Shown piece by piece: positions 1-5,338 of a DNA stretch of 5,790 nucleotides. Location of the stretch: assembly GCA_021780975.1 (NCBI GenBank), contig JAJXXS010000203.1, forward strand, positions 1 to 5,790, written 5' to 3'. A program made the position numbers and the translations under genes. The DNA comes from Pseudomonadota bacterium (GTDB lineage: Bacteria > Pseudomonadota > Gammaproteobacteria > Burkholderiales > Thiobacillaceae). The stretch's first letter is position 1, and each line of letters opens with the position of its first letter. The notes under the pieces are model-generated. The model made no database searches, had not been told where the DNA came from, and saw only the letters and a list, made by a program, of their open reading frames with translations.

Positions 1-819
1 TGGATACTGCGGCGGCAGCGACTTGTTCTTGCCGGCCAATATGCGCATCGCCAGCCCCGCAGTCTGCCGCCCGATCTGCGCCGGCGTCGAATAGACGGAT
101 ATGAGGGCACCGGCGTGCGTCATGGCAGCCGAATATCCCACCACAGGCGCCCGATAGCGGTAGGCGGAAAGGAACACCGTCTGCGCGGTGGCGCTGTTGA
201 AAACATCGGGATCAGGCAGGGCCAGCAGGACATCACTGTCGGCGAGGATCTTGTCCAAGGCCGCGACCAGACCAAGCTCGGGCCCCACCACGGCGATGTC
301 GAGCTTCAGATCAAACCCATGGGCGGCGTCTTCTAGCTCCGGCAGCAGCCACGCGCGCTGCTGGCTTACCACGACGCCGATCTCCTTCGCCTGCGGCAGG
401 GCGGCGCGTATGAGGCGCAGCTGGCGGCGCAGGGGCTGATCGATGAACAGCACGCTGACATCGCGGCGCTGCGCCAGGAGGGCCTGGCCACGCGCCACAT
501 ACCAATCGCGCGGGACCAGCGCCGCCAGCACGGGGAGCGATGCCGGCAGGCGGCCCAGGCTCTCCGCCGCCCCCACCCCCAGGGTCACGACGAGATCGGC
601 GCCCTGCGCCTGCACCGTGCCGGCATCCAGCTGTGCCACGGAAACCGTGCGGACGCTATAGCGCGGCGGCAACAGTTCGCGGTCGAGCGCCTCCAGCACT
701 GCTTGATAAGGCGAGGCGTTGTCGCTCAGGACGACCAGCACCGCCTGCGCGGCAAACGCTGGTGCAGCCCCTGCCACGCAGGTCAGCCACAACAGCAGCC
801 AAAGCCGGATCGCTTTCAT
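1..819 (-). CDS. ABC-type substrate-binding protein (COG2984-like), C-terminus cut by window edge
   Basis: The reading frame is open from an ATG at 819 down to base 1 (273 codons visible) and leaves the window without a stop. The start is set by a clear Sec signal peptide: Met-Lys-Ala-Ile-Arg, a Leu/Trp-rich core (residues 6-17), and a likely cleavage after Ala-Phe-Ala (21-23). Cys14 has no lipobox around it. The mature part looks like the ABC substrate-binding family with a periplasmic-binding fold: VTLGVGAAESL (78-88), a segment around FIDQPLRRQLRLIRAALP (125-142), ALPDPDVFNS (200-209), and the typical late motif SVYSTPAQIGRQTAG (241-255). Proteins of this group are often encoded beside TonB-dependent receptors or signalling proteins; the ligand is unknown and cannot be read from the sequence. 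The gene begins 19 bp after the dnaQ stop on the same strand, so it is probably co-transcribed with dnaQ. No strong ribosome binding site is visible; a GAGG lies too far upstream (837-840). Family assignment is good, substrate unassigned. Confidence 0.85.
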   Translation of the reverse strand, partial: MKAIRLWLLLWLTCVAGAAPAFAAQAVLVVLSDNASPYQAVLEALDRELLPPRYSVRTVSVAQLDAGTVQAQGADLVVTLGVGAAESLGRLPASLPVLAALVPRDWYVARGQALLAQRRDVSVLFIDQPLRRQLRLIRAALPQAKEIGVVVSQQRAWLLPELEDAAHGFDLKLDIAVVGPELGLVAALDKILADSDVLLALPDPDVFNSATAQTVFLSAYRYRAPVVGYSAAMTHAGALISVYSTPAQIGRQTAGLAMRILAGKNKSLPPQYP

Positions 820-838
820 CGCGGCGTGGCGGACAGCC

Positions 839-1522
839 TCACGCGTCGCGCAGCCACAGACAGCCCCCACCGCTTTCGCGTTGAATGGCATCGAGCAGAC
901 GGTCGTGCTGCTCGATGTCCTCGCCAGCGGCCACCAAGGCCAGCGGGCTGGCACGGCGCACACCCGCCCGGCTCGTGCTTCTTTGCGCGTCCACCATGAG
1001 GAGGGATTCCTGCCCTCGCGTCATGGCGAGGTAGACCGCCGCCAGCAGTTCGCAATCGAGCAAGGCACCATGCAGCGAACGATTGGAGTTGTCTATGCCA
1101 TAGCGCTTGCACAGGGCATCGAGATTGTTGCGTTGCCCCGGATGGCGTTCGCGCGCCAGCACCAAGGTATCCACGACGACCTCGCGCCAGCTTGGCCGGC
1201 GCCCCGCCCGCTCCAGTTCGACAGCGAGAAAGGCGAGATCGAAGGGAGCATTGTGGATGACCAGTTCGGCATCGGCGACGAAATCGAGGAAGTCGTCCAC
1301 AATGTCGGCAAAGCGCGGTTTATCCTGCAGGAAATCCAGGGAAATGCCGTGCACCTGGCGGGCGCCCTCGTCGATGTCCCGATCGGGGTTCAGGTAGCGG
1401 TGAAAGCGCTGCCCGGTGAGGCTGCGGTTGACCAGTTCCACGCCTGCCAGTTCGATGACACGGTGCCCCTGACGCGGCTCCAGGCCGGTGGTTTCGGTGT
1501 CCAGCACGATCTGTCGCGTCAT
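839..1522 (-). CDS. dnaQ: DNA polymerase III epsilon subunit, 3'-5' proofreading exonuclease
   Basis: This 227-residue protein (E. coli epsilon: 243) is the proofreading subunit of the replicative polymerase core, removing mismatched 3' nucleotides. All DEDDh exonuclease residues are present: Asp8 and Glu10 in LDTETTG (ExoI), Asp95 in HNAPFD (90-95, ExoII), and His151 and Asp156 in HGALLD (ExoIII). These match E. coli D12, E14, D103, H162 and D167. QESLLM (171-176) sits where the E. coli beta-clamp-binding motif QTSMAF lies. The C-terminal GGGCLW (218-223) corresponds to the end of the segment that binds the alpha subunit. The ATG at 1522 is chosen because the conserved N-terminus starts there and GGGGAG lies 6 nt upstream; an in-frame extension to 1735 would lie wholly inside rnhA. 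The start overlaps the rnhA stop as ATGA (1519-1522), suggesting translational coupling. Family knowledge and motif completeness make this call very secure. Confidence 0.97.
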   Translation of the reverse strand: MTRQIVLDTETTGLEPRQGHRVIELAGVELVNRSLTGQRFHRYLNPDRDIDEGARQVHGISLDFLQDKPRFADIVDDFLDFVADAELVIHNAPFDLAFLAVELERAGRRPSWREVVVDTLVLARERHPGQRNNLDALCKRYGIDNSNRSLHGALLDCELLAAVYLAMTRGQESLLMVDAQRSTSRAGVRRASPLALVAAGEDIEQHDRLLDAIQRESGGGCLWLRDA

Positions 1523-1983
1523 GCCCTGCTCCCCGAGTCGAGGACGCTGGACACACCTTCGTTGGCCAAGCGGTCGGCGGCCTCGTTGCCGGTATGCCCA
1601 GAATGACCCTTCACCCATACCCATTGAATGTGATGCGCGCGCGCCAGCGCATCGAGCCGTTCCCACAAATCGCGGTTCTTCACCGGCGCCCCCTGGGCCG
1701 TGCGCCAGGCACGCGCGCGCCAGCCCGGAAGCCATTCGGTCATACCCTTGTGCACGTACTGCGAATCAGTGTGCAACCGAACATGGCTCGAGCGGGTAAG
1801 CGCGCCTAGCGCCTCGATCACGGCCAGGAGCTCCATGCGATTGTTGGTGGTATCACGTTCGCCGCCTTTCAGTTCGCGCCGGCGTCCGCCACAGACGAGC
1901 AGCGCACCCCAGCCGCCGGGGCCGGGATTGCCCTTGCAGGCGCCGTCCGTGTAGATCTCCACCAGCTCACAGGGATTTGTCAC
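1519..1983 (-). CDS. rnhA: Ribonuclease HI
   Basis: This 154-residue protein (E. coli RNase HI: 155) cleaves the RNA strand of RNA-DNA hybrids, removing R-loops and helping clear primers. With the GTG at 1983 as residue 1, the catalytic set is complete: Asp13 (IYTDGACKGNPGPGG), Glu51 (TTNNRMEL), Asp73 (TDSQYV) and Asp137 (NEAADRLA), with His127 in VKGHSGH. These equal E. coli D10, E48, D70, D134 and H124 with a constant offset of three. The basic-protrusion region (about 81-102, GW, RAW, PVKNRDLW) is also intact. The GTG start lies 17 bp inside the 3' end of yafS. It is chosen because it gives family length; a longer frame reaching 2331 would run through yafS out of frame. A second GTG, seven codons in, would also give a workable protein. 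Upstream sequence shows no good Shine-Dalgarno, so translation may depend on coupling to yafS. In E. coli rnhA and dnaQ are divergent; here they are codirectional and overlap. Confidence 0.95.
   Translation of the reverse strand: MTNPCELVEIYTDGACKGNPGPGGWGALLVCGGRRRELKGGERDTTNNRMELLAVIEALGALTRSSHVRLHTDSQYVHKGMTEWLPGWRARAWRTAQGAPVKNRDLWERLDALARAHHIQWVWVKGHSGHTGNEAADRLANEGVSSVLDSGSRA
1529..1534 (-). promoter_or_regulatory. Shine-Dalgarno sequence of dnaQ
   Basis: On the minus strand this reads GGGGAG, followed by a 6-nt spacer and the dnaQ ATG. It lies inside the last codons of rnhA. It is the best ribosome binding site in the minus-strand cluster and supports the internal start at 1522 over the longer frame. 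It also allows some independent initiation of dnaQ besides coupling through the ATGA overlap. Confidence 0.6.
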
Positions 1984-2707
1984 GCGGCACCCGATAATGC
2001 TTGAGATTGACCACGTTGCGCGCCGCCGGGGCGAGCGCCGGGGCGAGCGCGTCCTTCCAGCGCGGCGTGATGACGCGCATGCCCTGCACACGCTTGATTG
2101 CCTGCACGAAGTAGACGCCGCCCCCCATCGCCCACCAGCGGTCGCCGGCCGGCTCCATGAAACGGAAACGCCGTAGCCAGTGCGTGCGGTTGAACGGGGG
2201 CCGATAGCAGCACATGCGCCCCGCCGCAACCTCGAAACCCAGCAGGGCCAACCAATCCTTGAGGCGCGACAAATTGATGAACTCACCCTTCCAGGGATAG
2301 CCCCCTTCGCGCCCGCGCCAGCGGCGCGCAAGGCCCCACAGGCTGCGCGGATTAAAACCCGAGAGAATGAGGCGCCCCTCGGGCATCAGCACGCGCTCCG
2401 CTTCGCGCAGAACCTTGTGCGGGTGGTCGCTGAATTCCAGCACATGCGGCAGTACCACCAGATCCATGGACTGCGCCGCAAAGGGCAGGAACATCGAGTT
2501 GGCGCGCACCTGCCCAGCGCCACTCTCGGCACAATGGAGCCGCAAGGGGATACGGCTGTTGGCGAGCAAGTCGGCCCGCGCGAACCCCACCTGCACGGCA
2601 TTGAATCCGAATACGTCGGCGACAGCCTGATCGTAATAGGCCTGTTCGCGCTGCAGCAGGTACTGGCCGAGCGGCGAGTCGAACCAATCCGCGTTATTCT
2701 TGTACAT
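1967..2707 (-). CDS. yafS: YafS-type class I SAM-dependent methyltransferase
   Basis: This 246-residue protein resembles E. coli YafS and occupies the same place between gloB and rnhA. It looks like a Rossmann-fold methyltransferase (Methyltransf_11-like). The clearest part is residues 72-125: MFLPFA, then SMDLVVLPHVLEF (80-92, motif II-like acidic strand), HPHKVLREAERVLMPEGRLI (95-114) and SGFNPRSLWG (116-125). The usual Gly-rich SAM loop (GxGxG) is not evident; VQVGFARADLL (38-48) sits where it would be, as in YafS itself. The substrate is unknown. The ATG at 2707 is the only sensible start: the GTG codons just upstream are out of frame or run into a stop. No strong ribosome binding site is visible. 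It heads the minus-strand cluster yafS-rnhA-dnaQ, with its 3' end overlapping rnhA by 17 bp, and is divergent from gloB across 23 bp. The C-terminal tail (about 210-246) is basic and holds a small Ala-Pro repeat. Methyltransferase fold is likely; reaction unassigned. Confidence 0.87.
   Translation of the reverse strand: MYKNNADWFDSPLGQYLLQREQAYYDQAVADVFGFNAVQVGFARADLLANSRIPLRLHCAESGAGQVRANSMFLPFAAQSMDLVVLPHVLEFSDHPHKVLREAERVLMPEGRLILSGFNPRSLWGLARRWRGREGGYPWKGEFINLSRLKDWLALLGFEVAAGRMCCYRPPFNRTHWLRRFRFMEPAGDRWWAMGGGVYFVQAIKRVQGMRVITPRWKDALAPALAPAARNVVNLKHYRVPRDKSL
2025..2048. repeat. Perfect 12-bp tandem duplication in the yafS 3' region
   Basis: The unit GCCGGGGCGAGC occurs twice in direct succession. 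It keeps the reading frame and gives a doubled Leu-Ala-Pro-Ala in the basic C-terminal tail of YafS (about residues 221-229). It looks like a slippage duplication in a GC-rich segment outside the conserved fold, probably neutral and perhaps variable between strains. Confidence 0.8.
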
Positions 2708-2730
2708 CGATTTTCACTGCACCCTTTTCC
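2708..2730. promoter_or_regulatory. 23-bp divergent spacer between yafS and gloB
   Basis: Only 23 bp separate the yafS ATG and the gloB GTG, too few to hold two full sigma-70 promoters, so promoter elements must reach into the coding sequences. Weak candidates are a TATTCT at 2695-2700 (plus strand, for gloB) and a TATAGT at 2776-2771 (minus strand, for yafS, about 57-nt leader). Neither has a convincing -35 box. Neither gene has a clear Shine-Dalgarno in the spacer. The spacer is real; the promoter positions are guesses. Confidence 0.35.
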
Positions 2731-3531
2731 GTGACACTAACGCTGCGGGCCTTGCCCGCCTTCACTGACAACTATATCTGGCTCCTCCACGACGGGCGTC
2801 ACGCCCTCGTCGTCGATCCGGGCGACGCCGCGCCCGTGCGGGAAGCACTTGCAAGCCTCGACCTGCAACTCGGCGCCATCCTCGCGACCCATCACCATGG
2901 CGATCACGTGGGCGGCATCGCCAACCTGCTGAGACACCACCCCGGCACACCGGTTTTCGGCCCCGCCGCGGAAACCATACCGGGGCGCAGCGTCTCCCTG
3001 TCGGGGGGCGAACACCTGCAACTAGAGCATCCCGGCATTACGCTTGCAGTGCTGGCCACGCCCGGGCATACCCGCGGCCACCTTGGCTATTATGGCGCAG
3101 GGTATCTGTTTTGCGGCGACACCCTGTTCGGTTGCGGCTGCGGGCGTCTGTTCGAAGGCAGTCCCGCGCAGATGCTTGCCAGCCTGGCAAGCTTGGCGCG
3201 CCTGCCGGACGATACCCTGGTGTGTTGCGCCCACGAATATACCCTCGACAACCTCGCCTTCGCCCTCACGGTCGATCCGGAGAATGCGGCCTTGTCCGCG
3301 CGCCTGCAGGCGACGCGTGAGGTGCGCCGGCGCGGAGTGCCCAGCCTTCCCTCCACCCTGGGCTTGGAAAAAGCCACCAACCCCTTCCTGCGCTGCGATA
3401 CGGCCGCGCTGCGCGCAAGCGCCGTTCGTCGGGGCGCGCCCAGCCAACCTCAAGCCGTCGAGGTCTTCGCCGTTATACGGAATGCTAAAGATACGTTCAA
3501 GGTCGGCCCGTCGGACAGCGGGCCAGCTTGA
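2731..3531 (+). CDS. gloB: Hydroxyacylglutathione hydrolase (glyoxalase II)
   Basis: This 266-residue enzyme hydrolyses S-D-lactoylglutathione to D-lactate and glutathione, the second step of cytoplasmic methylglyoxal detoxification after glyoxalase I. It has the metallo-beta-lactamase fold with all metal ligands: His54, His56, Asp58 and His59 in THHHGDH (53-59), His113 in TPGHTRGH, Asp130 in FCGDTLF and His168 in CCAHEYT. CGRLFEG (137-143) and the C-terminal HAGH domain with ATNPFLR (215-221) are also typical. The family N-terminus (LPAFTDNYIWLL) fixes the GTG at 2731 as the start; no other start codon lies nearby and no Shine-Dalgarno is visible, so initiation may be weak or leaderless. Compared with E. 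coli GloB (251 residues) the C-terminus carries about ten extra residues after the KDTFK segment. It runs codirectionally toward mltD with a 51-bp gap, the same pairing as in E. coli. No glyoxalase I gene is visible in the window. Confidence 0.96.
   Translation: MTLTLRALPAFTDNYIWLLHDGRHALVVDPGDAAPVREALASLDLQLGAILATHHHGDHVGGIANLLRHHPGTPVFGPAAETIPGRSVSLSGGEHLQLEHPGITLAVLATPGHTRGHLGYYGAGYLFCGDTLFGCGCGRLFEGSPAQMLASLASLARLPDDTLVCCAHEYTLDNLAFALTVDPENAALSARLQATREVRRRGVPSLPSTLGLEKATNPFLRCDTAALRASAVRRGAPSQPQAVEVFAVIRNAKDTFKVGPSDSGPA
3505..3524 (+). other. Small GC hairpin at the 3' end of gloB
   Basis: GGCCCG (3505-3510) and CGGGCC (3519-3524) form a perfect 6-bp stem with an 8-nt loop; GGTC (3501-3504) can pair further with GACC (3530-3533) across a 5-nt bulge. 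It lies in the last gloB codons and has no following T-run, so it is not a standard intrinsic terminator. It might slow RNA polymerase or protect a 3' end, or be chance in GC-rich DNA. Confidence 0.3.
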
Positions 3532-3557
3532 CCCTGCCCCACTGATGGGATTACACT
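3528..3557 (+). promoter_or_regulatory. Candidate sigma-70 promoter of mltD
   Basis: TTGACC (3528-3533, five of six matches to the -35 consensus) and TACACT (3552-3557, four of six matches to the -10) are separated by 18 bp. The predicted start of transcription is near 3564, which leaves a leader of about 19 nt before the mltD ATG, with a modest AGAGA ribosome binding site at 3571-3575. The -35 box overlaps the gloB stop codon. This is a sequence match only; read-through from gloB is equally possible. Confidence 0.4.
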
Positions 3558-3582
3558 CCGGACTACTCCAAGAGAAAAGATA

Positions 3583-5331
3583 ATGAAGCAAATCAAATCT
3601 TTATCTTTGCGAGGTCGCATATTGCTGGCGTTGGCCTGCGTGAGCGGGCCCGTCTGTGCCTACGCCGGCAGTCCGGTAGTTTCAGCTTCCGACCCCTTCG
3701 TGCAAGGCGTCCACTCCCTGCCGCCCCTGGCCAGCGTGCTCGCTCAAAGCGGCAAGCCGGTGGATAAATACGCCGCATCGGTATCGCAATCCCCCGCCAC
3801 GGCAGCGGCCCAGGACGACCCCTCAGCATCGTCTACCAGCGCGGTGGACCCAGCCGCCTCGTCGCTGCTGGGAACTGAAGGTGGCAACGACGCCGACAGT
3901 GCCGCAGCGGTGGCCGACAGCAACCTTTGGGCGCGCGTGCGCCAGGGTTTCCAGCTGCGCGACCTGTCTGGCCCTCTGGTGGAAGCCAACACTCGGTGGT
4001 ACCAGCAGCGCCCCCAGTACGTCTCGCGCATGCTCGACCGCGCCCGCCGTTACCTCTACCACGTCGTGCAGGAAGTGCAGAAGCGCGGCATGCCGACGGA
4101 AATCGCCTTGCTGCCCATGGTGGAAAGCGCATTCAACCCGCAGGCCTATTCCAACGCCAACGCCGCGGGTTTGTGGCAGTTCATCCCGTCGACGGCGCGC
4201 CTTTACGGCCTGAAGGAAAGCCCCTGGTATGACGGCCGGCGGGACGTGATCGCCGGCACCGATGCGGCGCTCAATTACCTGCAGAAGCTGTTCCTGGACT
4301 TCGGCTCCTGGGATCTGGCTCTGGCGGCCTACAACTGCGGCGAAGGATGTGTCGCGCGCGCCATGCAGCACAACGCCGCGCGCGGCCTGCCTACCAACTA
4401 CCAGAGCCTGCCGCTGCCGGCTGAGACCAAGAATTATGTGCCCAAGCTCATGGCCATGAAACAGTTGGTCGAGGATCCGCAGGCCTTCGGGGTGGACCTG
4501 GCCCCGATCCCTGACTCGCCCTATTTCACCAAGGTATCTCTCGATACCGGCAACATCGACGTCAATACCGCGGCACGCCTGGCCGGCATGAGCACGCAGG
4601 ACTTTCTTGCCCTCAATCCCGCCTTTCCGCGCAAGCTGATCCATGCGCACAATGAAGTAACCGTGCTGGTTCCGGTCGACAAGGCGAGCCAGTTCCAAAG
4701 CAACCTGGAACAAGGCGATTGGGATCGCTGGGAGCCCTATCAGGTCAGGCGCGGCGAGTCGCTCGAAGCGGTGGCGAAGAAATTCGATGTGAGCGCGCAG
4801 CGTCTGGCCGAGCACAACGTATTACGTCTGTATCGCGGCCACTTCCGGCTTGCGCAAACCATACTGGTGCCGGTCAAGGCAGATGACGGGGGCACTTCCC
4901 TGGCAGACAGCCGGGGGGCCTGGGAAGCGGTCGCGCACACTTTGGGGACACCGGCCGGCACTGCCATCGACCGTTCGGCGGCGCCGGTGGCACGTTGGCA
5001 CACGGTGCACCGCGGCGAGGGATTGCTCGAACTGGCACACCGATACGGCGCCACCGTGGCGCAAATCAAGGCCTGGAATCATCTCAGGTCCACTCGCCTG
5101 CGAGCGGGGCAGCGGCTGGTGATGTACCGCCGGGGCGCGGCACCCCGCAACGTCTCTGCGCGGACGCGCGCGCGTCCGGCCCAGGTGAGCCATTACACGG
5201 TGCGGCGCGGCGACACCCTGTTTGCCATCGCCAAGCGCTTCGACGTGAGCTTGGCCGATCTGCGGGCCTGGAATCACCTGCGCCACGGCGAGTTGCGCCC
5301 CGGCCAGCACCTGGTGGTGCGCGCAGGCTAA
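3583..5331 (+). CDS. mltD: Membrane-associated or periplasmic lytic transglycosylase MltD with three LysM modules
   Basis: This 582-residue protein (E. coli MltD: 452) cleaves the glycan strands of peptidoglycan, forming 1,6-anhydromuramyl ends, in the periplasm. Order of parts: signal peptide (1-28, likely cut after Ala-Tyr-Ala), Ala/Ser-rich low-complexity linker (about 60-113), SLT/GH23 domain (about 145-300), a conserved post-catalytic segment (IDVNTAARLAGMS, 325-337), then LysM modules at about 386-430, 472-515 and 538-579. The catalytic Glu is Glu181 in MVESAFNP; AAGLWQFIPSTARLYGL (194-210) and LAAYNCGEG (247-255) complete the family signature. E. coli MltD is a lipoprotein, but here Cys19 is preceded by Ala-Leu-Ala, a poor lipobox, so the protein may be a soluble or differently anchored periplasmic enzyme. 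The ATG at 3583 is set by the signal peptide and an AGAGA ribosome binding site. It follows gloB as in E. coli and converges with a peptide-transporter ATPase gene 7 bp beyond its TAA. Confidence 0.95.
   Translation: MKQIKSLSLRGRILLALACVSGPVCAYAGSPVVSASDPFVQGVHSLPPLASVLAQSGKPVDKYAASVSQSPATAAAQDDPSASSTSAVDPAASSLLGTEGGNDADSAAAVADSNLWARVRQGFQLRDLSGPLVEANTRWYQQRPQYVSRMLDRARRYLYHVVQEVQKRGMPTEIALLPMVESAFNPQAYSNANAAGLWQFIPSTARLYGLKESPWYDGRRDVIAGTDAALNYLQKLFLDFGSWDLALAAYNCGEGCVARAMQHNAARGLPTNYQSLPLPAETKNYVPKLMAMKQLVEDPQAFGVDLAPIPDSPYFTKVSLDTGNIDVNTAARLAGMSTQDFLALNPAFPRKLIHAHNEVTVLVPVDKASQFQSNLEQGDWDRWEPYQVRRGESLEAVAKKFDVSAQRLAEHNVLRLYRGHFRLAQTILVPVKADDGGTSLADSRGAWEAVAHTLGTPAGTAIDRSAAPVARWHTVHRGEGLLELAHRYGATVAQIKAWNHLRSTRLRAGQRLVMYRRGAAPRNVSARTRARPAQVSHYTVRRGDTLFAIAKRFDVSLADLRAWNHLRHGELRPGQHLVVRAG
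4738..5319 (+). repeat. Three LysM peptidoglycan-binding repeats encoded in mltD
   Basis: The repeats lie at about 4738-4872, 4996-5127 and 5194-5319, each with the Y/H-x-V-x-R-G-E/D start and a closing G/A-Q-x-L/I-V-type strand. LysM modules bind N-acetylglucosamine-containing glycans and target the enzyme to the wall. Modules two and three are clearly closer to each other (both have AWNHLR followed by LR-x-GQ), and the DNA shares GCCTGGAATCA, while module one is more divergent (HNVLRLYRG). Two linkers rich in Ala, Arg and Gly separate them. Confidence 0.85.
5161..5178. repeat. 18-bp perfect palindrome inside mltD
   Basis: CGGACGCGCGCGCGTCCG reads the same on both strands, with an alternating C-G core of ten bases. 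It encodes an Arg/Ala/Thr-rich stretch of the linker between LysM modules two and three. Such a tract can form a hairpin in RNA or left-handed DNA under supercoiling. It could equally be a by-product of GC-rich codon use in an unconstrained linker. Confidence 0.6.
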
Positions 5332-5338
5332 CCCGCAG
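5332..5338. other. 7-bp convergent gap between mltD and the ABC ATPase gene
   Basis: The TAA of mltD and the TAA of the minus-strand ATPase gene are separated by only seven bases. No hairpin followed by a T-run exists on either strand around this point; only short GC stems such as CCCGC (5332-5336) with GCGGG (5347-5351) can be drawn. Termination must therefore be factor-dependent or lie inside the opposing coding sequence. Confidence 0.5.

Noticed and set aside
719..1606. A 295-codon plus-strand open frame opposite dnaQ
   Set aside because: It is antisense to a gene with all DEDDh motifs, shows no recognisable domain, and long antisense frames are expected in GC-rich DNA.
839..1735. A 298-codon version of dnaQ starting inside rnhA
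   Set aside because: The first 71 codons are an out-of-frame shadow of rnhA; the ATG at 1522 has a good ribosome binding site and the family N-terminus.
1519..2331. A 270-codon version of rnhA with a long N-terminal extension
   Set aside because: The extra part lies inside yafS out of frame and is Arg/Ser-rich nonsense; the GTG at 1983 gives the exact family length and motif spacing.
2794..2806. Inverted repeat GGGCGT-C-ACGCCC in the start of gloB as an operator
   Set aside because: It encodes conserved-region codons of gloB, has a one-base centre, and such short GC repeats are common here by chance.
3823..4815. A 330-codon minus-strand open frame opposite mltD
   Set aside because: It mirrors the catalytic domain of mltD, has no domain signature, and its His/Val/Arg-rich composition is typical of an antisense shadow.
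5307..5320. GCACC-TGGT-GGTGC hairpin as the mltD terminator
   Set aside because: It has only five pairs, lies within the last LysM codons and has no T-run after it.
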